Shown piece after piece: positions 21,949-32,515 of a stretch of 64,000 nucleotides of DNA (positions are counted from its first letter, which is position 1; each line of letters starts with the position of its first letter). The notes under the pieces are model-generated. The model had not been told where the DNA came from and did not search any database. It worked only from the letters and a program-made list of their open reading frames with translations. This DNA comes from Artemisia argyi. Taxonomy: Eukaryota > Streptophyta > Magnoliopsida > Asterales > Asteraceae. Made by a program: the position numbers and the translations under genes. The stretch lies in NCBI GenBank assembly GCA_030686995.1, contig CM060693.1, forward strand, positions 121,733,228 through 121,797,227. The letters run 5' to 3'.

Positions 21949-22104
21949 TTGTCTTTTTATCTAATTCATTTTTTTTATAATTCACTTTTTTTAGTTTACT
22001 TTTTATCTTTATTTTTTATCTTTTTATCTTTTTTGTATTTTTTTTTCTAATTCACTTTTATTTTTTTATTTTTTATAAATCACTTTTTTTTGTTCATTTT
22101 TTTT
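20608..22104. other. 3' flank of the UBP16-type gene
   Basis: Begins with the probable 3' UTR. No second gene is supported. Short ORFs on both strands have no family resemblance. The right part is strongly T-rich and includes an ATT microsatellite. Confidence 0.5.
21911..21949. repeat. (ATT)n microsatellite
   Basis: About 13 uninterrupted ATT units at the edge of a T-rich tract. Confidence 0.95.
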
Positions 22105-23102
22105 TATTTTTGGTCTGTTTTCATACGTTTTTGTACATTTTCGCTTGTTTTCATGCATTTTCGTCCGTTTTCATACGTTCGTTGTCATACGTTTTCGTCC
22201 GTTTTTGTCTATTTACGTCCGTTTTCGTCTATTTTCTTACGTTTTCGTTTGCTTTCATAAGTTTTCGTCCGTTTAAATACGTTTTCATCCGTTTTTTTCG
22301 TTTCTGTTCATTTTTCATAAGTTTTCGTTCGTTTTCAGACATGTTTTTACGCTTTCATACGTTTTTGTCCATTTTCATACACATTCACTCGTTTTCTTGC
22401 GTTTTCATCCGTTTTCTTACGCTTTCATCTGTTTTCTTACGTTTTCGTTCGTTTTTATTCGTTTTCGTCAGTTTTCATTTGTTTTCGTCCATTTTGCATA
22501 CGTTTTCGTCCTTTTTCATACGTGTTTTTACGCTTTCATACGTTTTCATCTATCTTCGTACACATTCGTCCGTTTTCATTCGTTTTTGTCCATTTTTAAA
22601 TGTTTTTGGCCAGTTTCAAACGTTTCTTAATATCAAAAGTGATATTCTGTGATATTCAGAATATCCTATCACAAATGATATTTTGAATATCACATGTGAT
22701 ATTATTTGATTTTCTGAATATCACCTGTGATATTCTGTGATATTCAGAATAACACAAGTGACATTTTGAGTACCATAAATGATATTCTGAATATCATAAG
22801 TGATATGCTATGATATTCTGAATATCACAAGTGATTTTCAACCAATGTTTTGTAATATAAAAATCACTTCAGAAAATCACAAGTGATAGATATTAAGAAA
22901 ATCACCAGTGATATTCAGAAAATCACAGTAATATTCAGAAAATCACAAGTGATATTCCGAATATCAATTACGATATTCAAAGACATATGAAAATGAACGA
23001 AAACGTAAAAAAAAACGAACGAATACGTATAAAAATAAACGAAAACATAAGAAATTCACTAGTGATATTCAGAAAATCACAAGTGATATTTTGAATATCA
23101 CT
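22105..23102. repeat. Modular inverted-repeat region (foldback-like)
   Basis: The left module (about 22,105-22,630) is a degenerate array of gttttcatacgttttcgtcc units of 8-20 bp. The central module (about 22,625-22,980) is an array of near-palindromic gatattcagaatatcac units. The right module (about 22,985-23,050) carries gaaaacgtaa and gaacgaatacgta, the inverse of the left units. A further short block of central units follows to 23,102. Such modular arrays of inverted units recall foldback transposons, but no target duplication was identified. The 180-codon Phe/Ser/Arg-rich ORF here is a product of the repeat. Confidence 0.65.
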
Positions 23103-23445
23103 TCTCATTTTTACCAACTAGTTCCAAAAATAACAGAAATAGAGTGGAAAACTAAAGCCGACTCCAAAAACACGATCTTGTGTTGAGTACGTGCTACACG
23201 AATATCCGTTGATTTGACACATCTAACAAATACGGATGCAATATTGCAATGAATAAACCAACTTTTGAAGTTATAACCCAAAAAACATCATTTCAAAACT
23301 ACCCCATGAGTTATCAAGTCATGCACACGACTCTTCGTGATTAAGTAGTTTTGAAGCATGAACGTGTTGAATTTGGTTTTGGTTTCTAGCTTTTTTCTTG
23401 TCTGCTTCTTAGGTATTTGAAGATATAATCTCAATGTTATCTTTA
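23103..23445. other. No gene seen
   Basis: Non-coding sequence between the modular repeat and the Tourist MITE. Confidence 0.4.
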
Positions 23446-23671
23446 GGGTGCGTTTGGTATGCTGCGAGAAATGACAATGGGTATGAGTTTGATAGTAGTG
23501 GTGGGTCCCTCAATTATGAAAGATCCATTCCCCCCTCAAGAGTTGTATATAGATTATGTAATATATTTGACTTTCACAGTCATAGTTGTGGGCCCATGCA
23601 TTCTAAACAAACACAAACTATCACTTTCATAGTGATAGTTTGATTCCCTTTGGAGGAAACCAAACGCACCC
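23446..23671. mobile_element. Tourist-type MITE
   Basis: The 226-bp element starts gggtgcgtttggt and ends accaaacgcaccc, a perfect 13-bp terminal inverted repeat, with TTA on both sides (23,443-23,445 and 23,672-23,674). A TTA duplication and this end type fit PIF/Harbinger-derived Tourist MITEs. Confidence 0.9.
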
Positions 23672-23910
23672 TTAATCTTAAAAGAGATAATGAAAATGAT
23701 TTGATGAAAATATTATTATTTTCAAATATTTTGTATTTGTTGTTTTTTTAGAAGATAAAGTTACAACTAAGACTATAGATGAAGTTGAAATTACAACCAC
23801 TTGAACGCGGAACATCTTATAGCAAAGATATTACGAGTATGAACCAAATTTACATATAACAAGCATATATATTACCAATTGTTTTGGAGACTTAGCTCAA
23901 TAAATTACAA

Positions 23911-24119
23911 GGGTAAATTGCAAAAATGGTCCTTAACGTATCAGAAAATTGCAAAAATGGGACCGAGACAAAAAGTAACGCAAAAAAGACACCAACGTTC
24001 CACATTTTTACAAAATCGCCACTGAGAGCCATTTTCCGTTAATTTTCCCGTTAAGTGCCACGTATTTGAGGGTAGTATCGTCATTTCACTGTTCATACTT
24101 ATCTCCCGCCAACTTTCGG
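23911..24119 (+). repeat. Left terminal inverted repeat of the Mutator-like element
   Basis: 209 bp. Repeated gcaaaaatgg segments lie near the outer end, and ctcccgccaactttcgg at the inner end. Pairs with 27,488-27,696. Confidence 0.92.
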
Positions 24120-24285
24120 CTCTGTGCTTGGTATCAATGTGATTAGACCTCAGTGGCTAATTTGCAAAGTTATTTTCAACTTTCATATTAAATTGTTAAT
24201 GTCTTCACACACACACACAAACAAGCAGAAAAAAACACACACACACACCCGTAATCAAACAATTATCATTCCCTTTTCCAGAAAA

Positions 24286-24627
24286 ATGTCTCGCTGTCTT
24301 GATCTCGTGATTGCTTGCAACTCGTTTGTCATATCGGAAATGATGCTAACCCATTACCGGCGAGAGGTTGAGGAGGACATTCATCATGCACAAGAGTTGA
24401 TGAGTAGGTGCCAAAAGCTGTCTGATATGCTCAGTCTTAGGAGGGACCTGATTTTGGAGCTCCAAAACATAAGGGGCTCGAGAACTGCAAGGGCCAATGT
24501 GAACAAGCTTAGGAGGATTCAGTCAGCTGATATGAGAAAGATGAGGGGGTTGATGAGGATGCTTAGACAAACAAACGACAGCATTGTTTCCAAGATTGAG
24601 TTTGCTGTGAGGCAAACTTACATGTGA
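24286..24627 (+). CDS. Hypothetical 113-aa helical protein inside the Mutator-like element
   Basis: Starts at an ATG after an ACAC-rich leader (the upstream in-frame part from 24,124 reads leader and low-complexity sequence and is unlikely to be coding). It ends with TGA at 24,625-24,627. The protein is rich in Leu, Arg, Met and Ser and looks almost wholly helical, with heptad-like spacing (EVEEDIHHAQELMSRCQKL, then LILELQNIRG). Basic patches include KLRRIQ and MRKMRGLMRMLR. No family was recognised. It reads inward from the left terminal repeat, convergent with the PB1-like gene, reminiscent of the mudrA/mudrB layout of maize MuDR but without detectable similarity. It could be a captured host fragment. 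Confidence 0.55.
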   Translation: MSRCLDLVIACNSFVISEMMLTHYRREVEEDIHHAQELMSRCQKLSDMLSLRRDLILELQNIRGSRTARANVNKLRRIQSADMRKMRGLMRMLRQTNDSIVSKIEFAVRQTYM

Positions 24628-25397
24628 AGGGGTTGGGTGCTGGGTGCTGGATGCTGGGGGTGGGTTGTTTTGTTGTGTATGATGAATGTAGGTAGTAGGT
24701 GGTTGGGGACTTGTGGAGTTGTGGTTTCTTTTGTTCATTTTAGTGCCACTGTCGTAGTGTCGTAAGCTAAGTAGATATTGTAGGTGATGATGTAGGTAGG
24801 GGTTGTGGGTTCCCATAAGGTTGTAAATGTACCCTTATGGTTTATGAATGGAAGAGGTCGTTTGATCCCGTTTGTCTTGATATACATTGTTCAATTCGTA
24901 TCACAAACACATTCACAAACATGAAACTGACATAATTGAAACCATAATACAATACACAAACACATACGTTTAAATGCTACTAATCGAAGCAAATAACAGA
25001 ACCACAAAACAAACAGAAACATATTATGCAAATAACAGAACCCCATATGAAATACTGCAAATTTACATAATATTGTTCGGCATGTACCAAAAAAGTTTAA
25101 CCCATCACAATGCCTGCCTACACCCTTTGGTGTATTCGAAACAGAGGTACAATAGTTCAAGTTACATTAGTCAAATTAAAGTGTTTTAGTTTCTACACAT
25201 TACATATTCCCAATAGATGGACCCATATGTCAATCTTCAAACCTTCTACTGGATGAATATTCAAACCTTCAACTGGATGAACCAACATGTGATCAACAAC
25301 ACCTGCATAGTCAATATATGCAATGAAATGAGGTTACTATAATAGGCAATGCAATGTGTCCAAAATATTTGCTAAACACTTCATTAGACTCACCTAG
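24628..25397. other. Space between convergent ORFs of the Mutator-like element
   Basis: Non-coding sequence of about 770 bp where both transcripts would end. No repeat or gene was seen. Confidence 0.4.
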
Positions 25398-27266
25398 TCA
25401 AAATAACACCACATTGTTACCCATTGATCTTGGTGCCCGTAGACCCAGTACGCAATTAGTTATTCTTGGTCTCAAAATACCACCACCCTTTGCTCCCACA
25501 TTCACTAAACCAACACCTGGTGGGTTCTTAATAGAACCACCGTCTCTAATGACAATATCAGCCGTTTTGTTCCTGTTAACAACATCAGCCTCATCAACCT
25601 CATCAACCATCTTTCCTTTTCCCTTATCCACAGACCTCTTCACCCTCTTTTTATGCTTCCCGAATTCTGGTTGTGAAACATCAACATCATCCACTTTCCT
25701 ATAAGTTTTTGAAGTGCTAGTCCTAAAAGGAGTTGAAGTAATAGAGCACCGCAAGCTAGCATCTTCTTCTACTCACCCAACAACCTCCCCACCATCACCC
25801 TCTACATCAATATTGTTTAAATAGTAGGGAGATAACACCTGTTTTGTGTGAGCAACAAACAAATCTACAAAACCGGCACAACAACCTAGCTCAATCATTG
25901 TCTGCACATCATTGTCTGTGTGAATCATCTTCAAACCTTCTTCTAATGATTTACCAGGCACACAAAAGAACACATCCCATTTTTCTCCCCTAATGCTTGA
26001 AAACATATCATCCAGACCTAGGAAAAAGATATGTCTATCACAGACAAAGCCACACATTGTAGAAACATTCCCTTGTACATACCTTAATGGACCAAATTCA
26101 AAGACTCCATTATTGTGCATGCGGAACAGAACTTCACCCCCATAACTAAGTAAATCTGCCACAATTTTAAATTCAAACTGTCAAGACATACCAGCACCTA
26201 CGAAACTAATGGTATACATGCTAAAGTCAATGCAGAAGTAGTCAATGAAACAATTATGCAGGCTCGAGTGAAGCAGAGCAATGCAGTGTTGTATATCTTA
26301 CCACATAGTTGTAGTTTAGGTAATAAGTTAATGTGGTGATATAGAAACCAATCTATTTTGTTCCTGATACACTCAAGATACACAATGTGAAGACTTACTT
26401 ACAACCAATGTGAAGACTTACTTATAACCAATGTGAACACGCAATACTTTCGTAATGTAAAACACTCTCTATAGCAGTATTTAGTAATGCCAAACACTCC
26501 CACTTATGATATTCTAACACCCTACTTAATGCAAATACTCTGTTTATCCTAAACCTAGGAAAGGGGATGCATATAAAAGTCTATCAAACATATCATAGCA
26601 TCCTACGTAAACAAATTTAAAATGGCACATAAATGAAGTATACCACATTAACATACCAAGATCCGTATGCTCTTCCTTCACCTTCCTCTTCTTGCCAGTC
26701 CCATTTGCCATTCCCCTCTTCATTTTTTCAGTAACTGTACTCGGATTAGAACTCCCCTCCTTCTTCTTCTTGCTAGCCTCGTTCTTCTTGCCAGTCCCAA
26801 CAGGCCTTCCCCTCTTTCTTTTTCCTGTAACTGTACTCGGATTAGGACTCCTCTCCTTCTTTTTCTTGCCACTCCCAACAGGCCTTCCCCTCTTTCTTTT
26901 TTCTGTGACTGTAGACGGAATAGGACTCCCCTCCGTCTTCTTCTTGCCACTCCTAACCGTCATTCCCCTCTTCCTTTTTTCTGTGACTGTAGTCGGAATA
27001 GGACTCCCCTCCGTCTTCTTCTTGCCACTCCCAACCGGCCTTCCCCTCTTCCTTTTTTTTTTCTCTGCAACTATCTCATTGGAGCAACCGCTAGCACCCA
27101 CATTTGGGTTGTTGAAGGTTCTATTCCACATCCATTGAAGAATTTCTTCAATCATCTCCTTCCCTATGTTTGCATACGAACCATACTTAGCAATAACTTT
27201 TTCACCAAATTCATCCAAAACAACCTCAAAGACTTCATCATTTAATAAAACCTTGCCCCACGACAT
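25398..27266 (-). CDS. AT-hook plus PB1-like domain protein inside the Mutator-like element
   Basis: Three minus-strand exons 27266-26657, 26155-25777 and 25698-25398 have good splice sites (ttg before gtatgt, tggcag, gg before gtgagt, cttatag). They total 1290 nt, or 429 aa, with phase kept at both junctions. Exon 1 encodes a short N-terminal domain and a tandem series of AT-hook-like units around KRKRGRPVGSGKKK (RGRP cores), which bind AT-rich minor grooves. Exon 2 (VLFRMHNNGVFEF, LDDMFSSIRGEKWDVFFCVPGK, CCAGFVDLFVAHTKQ) resembles the PB1-like domain at the start of many plant MULE transposases. Exon 3 is basic, and no DDE or SWIM domain follows. The second intron is only 78 nt. An upstream ATG at 27,330 is out of frame by one base across a G run, so the true start may lie there. 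Likely DNA-binding, with the role in transposition inferred. Confidence 0.65.
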
Positions 27267-27487
27267 TTCGGATGATTCCTCCCCCCATCAACAAGCACTT
27301 TCCCTTTTCATTCTTATCATTATTCGCCATAGCTGGGTTTAGTTGTTGCGATTTGATTTTTTTTTATGTTAGGGTTTGACGGTTGATTATCTACACAATC
27401 TTTGGTTGGTTTTGGGGATTTATTGTACCCTGAAAAAGCACACAGCTTTAAATGTACATTGTTTACGTTGTTTGCAAAAATAGTCCC

Positions 27488-27696
27488 CCGAAAGTTGGCG
27501 GGAGATAAGTATGAACAGTGAAATGACGATACTACCCTCAACTACGTGGCACTTAATGGGAAAATTAACGGAAAATGGCTCTTAGTGGCGATTTTGCGAA
27601 AATGTGGAACGTTGGTGTCTTTTTTGAACTACTTTTTGTCTCGGTCCCGTTTTTGCAAATTCGTGGAATGTTAAGGACCATTTTTGCAATTTACCC
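27488..27696 (-). repeat. Right terminal inverted repeat of the Mutator-like element
   Basis: 209 bp, pairing with 23,911-24,119. About 220 bp separates it from the PB1-like start codon, so it could supply the promoter. Confidence 0.92.
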
Positions 27697-27705
27697 AAAT
27701 TACAA

Positions 27706-28046
<341 letters not shown>

Positions 28047-28089
28047 GGAATCAAAATGAACTGTTAAACAAGGAATCATGAAATAAATG

Positions 28090-29315
28090 TGTGGAAAACT
28101 AGAGGGGGGGAGGGTTGAATAGTTTTACGTCAATTTAGATTATAAAAACCTTGTTTTCAAAAACTTCGATTCTTGTTTATGTGAAATTCAACACTTGCAC
28201 TATATGAACAATTTAATCTAACTAACTTAACAATTATAATGTAAATATGAAAGTAAAGAAAAGATAGAGATAGAAAGATCAAACCACAATACAAGGATTT
28301 ATAGTGGTTCGACTAAGAAGCTCCTCTTTGCCCTACTCCACTCCCCGAGTCTCGTACTCGAGAGTTTTCTTCACTATGTCAACAAACTCCCTTGTGGCGG
28401 AGAAACCTTACACAACTTTTGCTTACACCAATTTACGACTCTAAGCTAAATGTCGAGTTCTAATAATAGCTAAAACCAATCTCACGACTTCTTCACGACT
28501 TGGCACACCTTCTTCACAACTTGTACACACCACAACTACTTCATAACTATTCACTACTTCATTACTTCTTCTTCACACCACTACTTCTACTATACTTAAT
28601 TACACACCAATCTAAAACTACTTATTACAAACACTACACAACTTTACAATTAATTTACACAAGCTATACAACTAATCTTTAATACTTCTTGATTTGGAAT
28701 GAAAGGAGTATTCTTCTCTTGCACTTTGAATGGTGAGGGATTGGATTACTTGAAACAAAAACTAATAAATTTATGATCAAAGATTTTAGGAGGATGATTT
28801 GAGAGAATTTGGACAGAAAGTATTAGTGCAAAAAGTAAGGAAAAAATGCAGGATTGAACCTGTATTTATAGGCAAAAGATTCTGACAACAGGAGCATGCC
28901 GACCCCCTTAAAATTAAGGGGGCGCCCACCTGTAACGGCCAGAATCTTTTGTCTTTTCTGGAGAAAGTTTATTTGGTGAAAATTTACTGATTTTGGTTAA
29001 AAATTTGAATTCATATATTTATTATGAATTAAACATTTTCCTTTAATTACCAATAGTGTTTTTCAAAATATAAAAAATGTTTATACCATTTTATATAATT
29101 TGTAATGATTAAATAAACCTTCCTTTGATCATAAAATGTATTAGGCAATTGTTTATTCATACCTTAAGTGATTAGTTTGGATATAATGATATTTTATCAC
29201 TAAATACTTGTTTACGTAATGATTTTACGTTTAATGATTTAAGATTTTGTGATCGTCAAAACATAAGGATATCGAGAAATATTAATAACGTTTTTATGCA
29301 TTATTTATATCAACA
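28090..29315 (-). repeat. 3' LTR of A/B element, copy 2
   Basis: On the minus strand it begins TGTTGATATA and ends TTTTCCACA, length 1226 bp. A TATAAATA box lies at 28,863-28,870. It matches the LTR at 10,225-11,459 along its length with scattered differences. Confidence 0.8.
28898..28928. repeat. GC-rich palindrome inside LTR, copy 2
   Basis: ccgacccccttaa pairs with ttaagggggcg. This is a shortened version of the module at 10,614-10,665 and keeps its place next to the TATA box. Confidence 0.7.
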
Positions 29316-29329
29316 ATCTCCCCCTTTTT
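29316..29329 (-). other. Polypurine tract, A/B element copy 2
   Basis: On the minus strand, aaaaagggggagat lies directly before the LTR start. Confidence 0.75.
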
Positions 29330-29554
29330 GATGATTACAAAATCTAAACTAATTAAATCAAAAATTAATATGTATACAAGTATTTAGTGAGTTTTATATC
29401 ATTTCTCCCCCTTTTTGTTAGCATCAAAAAGGTTATCCCGACGATGTTAGAGCTCCCCCTCGACATGTACTCCCCTCGTTTTAAGGTTATAAGACAATTC
29501 GAGATATGAAATGCTTGCAAAAATATTTAAAATACACAATATATATGATGCATG

Positions 29555-29649
<95 letters not shown>

Positions 29650-29884
29650 TAAAACAAGCAAGTAGAGCATGAAAATATCATTTCTACTAAATGATAATAT
29701 GGTTACAAGCAAAATGCATCCAAGATGCATAAACAAGATATCCAATAAACTAGTGCCCTATGGGCTTACAAGCATACAAAATAACATAAACAAACGGGCA
29801 ACCAAAACTCTAATAGAAATGTTTTTCCTAGAGCTTGCCATCAAAATGGTTGAAACAATTTTATTTTCCAAACATGAAACATGC
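29330..29884. other. 3' untranslated part of A/B element, copy 2
   Basis: Non-coding. It includes further polypurine strings and an (AT)n run at 29,561-29,644. Confidence 0.5.
29561..29644. repeat. (AT)n microsatellite
   Basis: An AT dinucleotide run of about 84 bp inside A/B element copy 2. In copy 1 the matching place has only a short tatatatat. Confidence 0.95.
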
Positions 29885-30511
29885 CTAGTTGGAGGGAAGC
29901 AATGTTGTAGGTGGAGATGATGGTGTTGATGGAGGTGTGTTTGATGTTGGTGGAGGTGGAGGTTTGGTTGCTGTTGGTGGTGCAGGTGTGGATGTTGTTG
30001 GTAGAGGTTGAGGGAACAAGCTTTCAATATATGAAAACATGTAGTGTATTTCATCTCTTAGGCCAAAGATGATGGTACAGTTATGGATGCAACAAAGGCA
30101 AGTATCACCATGAGCTTCAAGTAGGCTCCATGGATTGGGGTTGAAGTTTGGTGAGTTGAGTGGTGATTGTGAAAATTGTGCATCAAGAGGTGTTATGGGT
30201 GATAATGAAAGGGTGATGTCTAAAGATGCATTTTCAATAGGTGCTGGTGGTGGTATTCTTGGTGGAGGTGATAAGTGAGTGTTGATGTAGTCATTGATTG
30301 ATGATGATGATGGTATGGAGGAGGTAGAGGTTCCATGAGTTGATGGTGTTTTTGAGGGTGCATTTGGAGCACTAAGAGATGAACATTGAGGTGGTGGTGA
30401 TGGAGTGGTGTTATCTTCATTTGTGAGATCAATGAAGAGTTGTTTTGGTGGTATGATGACAAGTTTTTGTTTCTTGGCTTTGTTGGAGGTGGTGATTTTT
30501 GGTGATGACAT
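29885..30511 (-). CDS. ORF B of A/B element, copy 2 (intact, 208 aa)
   Basis: Open from ATG 30,511 to the stop at 29,885. A basic N-terminus (KAKKQK) is followed by LFIDLTNED, a hydrophobic-Asp-Leu-Thr-acidic segment of the kind that binds SUMO. Ser/Thr/Pro-rich linkers follow, then a conserved block (SLLEAHGDTCLCCIHNC and FGLRDEIHYMFSYIESLF) and a Pro-rich tail. There is no signal peptide, membrane segment or catalytic motif. Copy 1 (9157-9762) is the same protein with three stops. Its position between ORF A and the polypurine tract is where SIRE-type elements carry their extra ORF. The function is unknown and the SUMO-binding idea is inference. Confidence 0.6.
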   Translation of the reverse strand: MSSPKITTSNKAKKQKLVIIPPKQLFIDLTNEDNTTPSPPPQCSSLSAPNAPSKTPSTHGTSTSSIPSSSSINDYINTHLSPPPRIPPPAPIENASLDITLSLSPITPLDAQFSQSPLNSPNFNPNPWSLLEAHGDTCLCCIHNCTIIFGLRDEIHYMFSYIESLFPQPLPTTSTPAPPTATKPPPPPTSNTPPSTPSSPPTTLLPSN

Positions 30512-30722
30512 GATGAATTGGTTGAGTTTGATAAGTGTGATGATGATGGAGTGTAGATGAAAGATGTATAAGGATTTTATAGCATGAAAGCATGTTTAGA
30601 AATGGAATTAATTTGAAAATATATGATTAGATTCCAAATTCAGTTTAGTTTTTAAGTGAAATGGTAGCTGGGACTAGCAAAAGGAGTCACAAGGTGCAAT
30701 AGAAAACAGTGTAAAAACTGTT

Positions 30723-30807
30723 CCAGGTGGCTGGTCCCCTTAATTCCTAGCCGGCCCCTTAAAATTAAAGGGGCCACCCTTTATAATTAAGGGGGCTGCC
30801 CATCTGG
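30723..30807. repeat. Nested GC-rich palindrome, copy 2
   Basis: The outer arms ccaggtggctggtcccctt and aagggggctgcccatctgg enclose an inner hairpin, gccggccccttaa against ttaaaggggcc. It corresponds to 8868-8953. Confidence 0.8.
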
Positions 30808-31179
30808 TGAATTCCCAGGCGACCAAATTTCAAAAATTTTCTAAAAGTGGTTTATTTTTGTTTTGTATTTGCAGCAAGCTCTATTGGAACATTTCTTATT
30901 AGTCTTGGTCTATTAGAAAAGCAACTAATTCACATATAATCATATATTAATCATCCAAACATATAATAGATATAAAGAGACATGCATGCATATTAGTAGA
31001 ACAACTAATAATAATAAGTCATCAAAGTTATAGTTCTAAGGTACCATAATCCGTAGCGACACATAACTATTTCCGAATACATATCGAAAATATAGCACAT
31101 AAGTAACAATTATTCAACGAACATAAAACACCAATTGTTCATCAAACATAAATATCCAAAGCAAATGTAACGCTCCCCA
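30808..31179. other. Spacer between palindrome and ORF A, copy 2
   Basis: Non-coding sequence matching the copy 1 spacer at 8503-8867. Confidence 0.5.
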
Positions 31180-32373
31180 TCATTTCTTCTTCTTTCGGAA
31201 CAATCCTCCAAGCGTCTTGGCAATAGACTTGAAGCCTCCTCGCAATTCCTCAAGCATCCTTTGGTTTTGGTTGAGCAACTTGGTTTGTCGCTCAAATAGT
31301 ACATGGATGGTTTGAGCGGAAGGAGATGGTACTTGGTAATCGGTATAGTCAAGATCCTCTAAGTCATCAACAAATGTATTGGGAGAGGGGGCACGATGAA
31401 TGTATTCATCCTCTTCGTCATCCTCTTGACGAGATGATGAACCATGGAAACTATGACGACGAGATTTACCCTTATCACTGCGAGGTTTGCGGGCTTGTTT
31501 AAGAACGAGAGGATGCAAGGTTGGATAGATGGGTTGATAAATACTACCATCAAGATCAGGATAGTTTTGAAGGACATGATGATAAAGATGAGTGAGGAAC
31601 ATACCATACGGAAGATTTGCTTTAGGAGTAGCTCTTGCACATTCAATACGCTTGATAAAGAAATAAGCCAAATTGTAAGGTTGTTCGACAACCACACAAT
31701 ACAACATGTGAGCGAGGCATGCCGGGAGATGGTCATGGTGGCCTCCGGTACCAAACGCATTCTCGTAAATGAGTTCTTCCCAACGCTTCATGTCGGGGCT
31801 TAATTCTTTGAGTAGAATTTGGTTTTCAGAAATATCGACATTTTTGGACTTGATTTTGCGAGTGGTAGTTTCGCGGGCTAACCCGAGCATTTGACGAATT
31901 TCTCCGGGAGAAGGAATTTCGGAGAAATAAGGACCAAAAGTTGGACGACAACGTTGAAGAGCACCAAGATCCCATTCATTGGTGAAAACGGATTGACCGG
32001 AAAAAGGAATTTGGAGGATTTGCCCAAATTGTGCAAGAGTTAGAGTAATGAATTCATGTTGAATCATGAAAGAGATGAGAATGGAACCAAATTCATCGGT
32101 TTGGACCGTGACTTAGCTATAGAAGTCGAGAATGAAACGGGGAATGACGGGTTCATTGATTTGGTAAAGACATTCGAATCGAACGTTTGAAAATAAACGT
32201 TCAATGAAATCGGATTGATAGTATGCTTGTTCTACAACACGACCTTCATGAATGTTTCTATCCTCAATTTGACGATAGATACGAGCAATGGAAGGAGAGG
32301 TGGTGGGAAGTTGAGAGACTTTAGGAATGTAGTTTTTGGTTTAGGATATATCTTCGGCAATGACTTTGGGCAT
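31180..32373 (-). pseudogene. ORF A of A/B element, copy 2 (two nonsense codons)
   Basis: A 397-codon frame from ATG 32,371-32,373 to the stop at 31,180. It is interrupted twice near the N-terminus where copy 1 has Leu (TTA became TAA) and Gln (CAA became TAA). From 32,067 onward it is open and includes the Trp codon that became a stop in copy 1. Domain layout is as in copy 1: a putative plant transposon domain, an acidic Ser-rich region, and a tail ending GGLFRKKKK. The stops differ between copies, so the family ancestor was intact. Confidence 0.7.
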
Positions 32374-32515
32374 GTTTACCTAAACACGATAACAATAAAA
32401 AAATTAAAATAAAGTTAACACAAAAAAAAAAAATATATAATGCATATGTTATTATGACATATGTGAAACGTAAACATACTTCGACTCTAAGACCTTAAAC
32501 TTAAGAAATAGTTTA

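Larger units (their letters stand above)
23911..27696. mobile_element. Mutator-like element with two convergent ORFs
   Basis: 209-bp terminal inverted repeats (23,911-24,119 and 27,488-27,696), about 92% identical by eye, begin gggtaaattgcaaaaatgg. The direct repeat AAATTACAA flanks the element at 23,902-23,910 and 27,697-27,705, a perfect 9-bp target duplication as Mutator elements make. The 3.8-kb body has a 113-codon ORF reading rightwards (24,286-24,627) and a three-exon ORF reading leftwards (27,266-25,398). No MULE-type DDE transposase core is present, so it depends on another element for movement. Confidence 0.92.
28090..32515 (-). mobile_element. A/B-type LTR element, copy 2 (truncated)
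   Basis: The minus-strand order is ORF A (32,373-31,180), palindrome, ORF B (30,511-29,885), polypurine tract, 3' LTR (29,315-28,090). It matches copy 1 at 7178-11,459 in inverted orientation. It stops at 32,515, where the 3' LTR of the SIRE-type Copia element begins. Its 5' part should therefore lie beyond the other end of that element, outside the window. Confidence 0.75.

Noticed and set aside
22110..22652. 180-codon Phe/Ser/Arg-rich ORF
   Set aside because: It is translated from a degenerate short tandem repeat, lacks stops because of T-rich composition, and resembles no protein.
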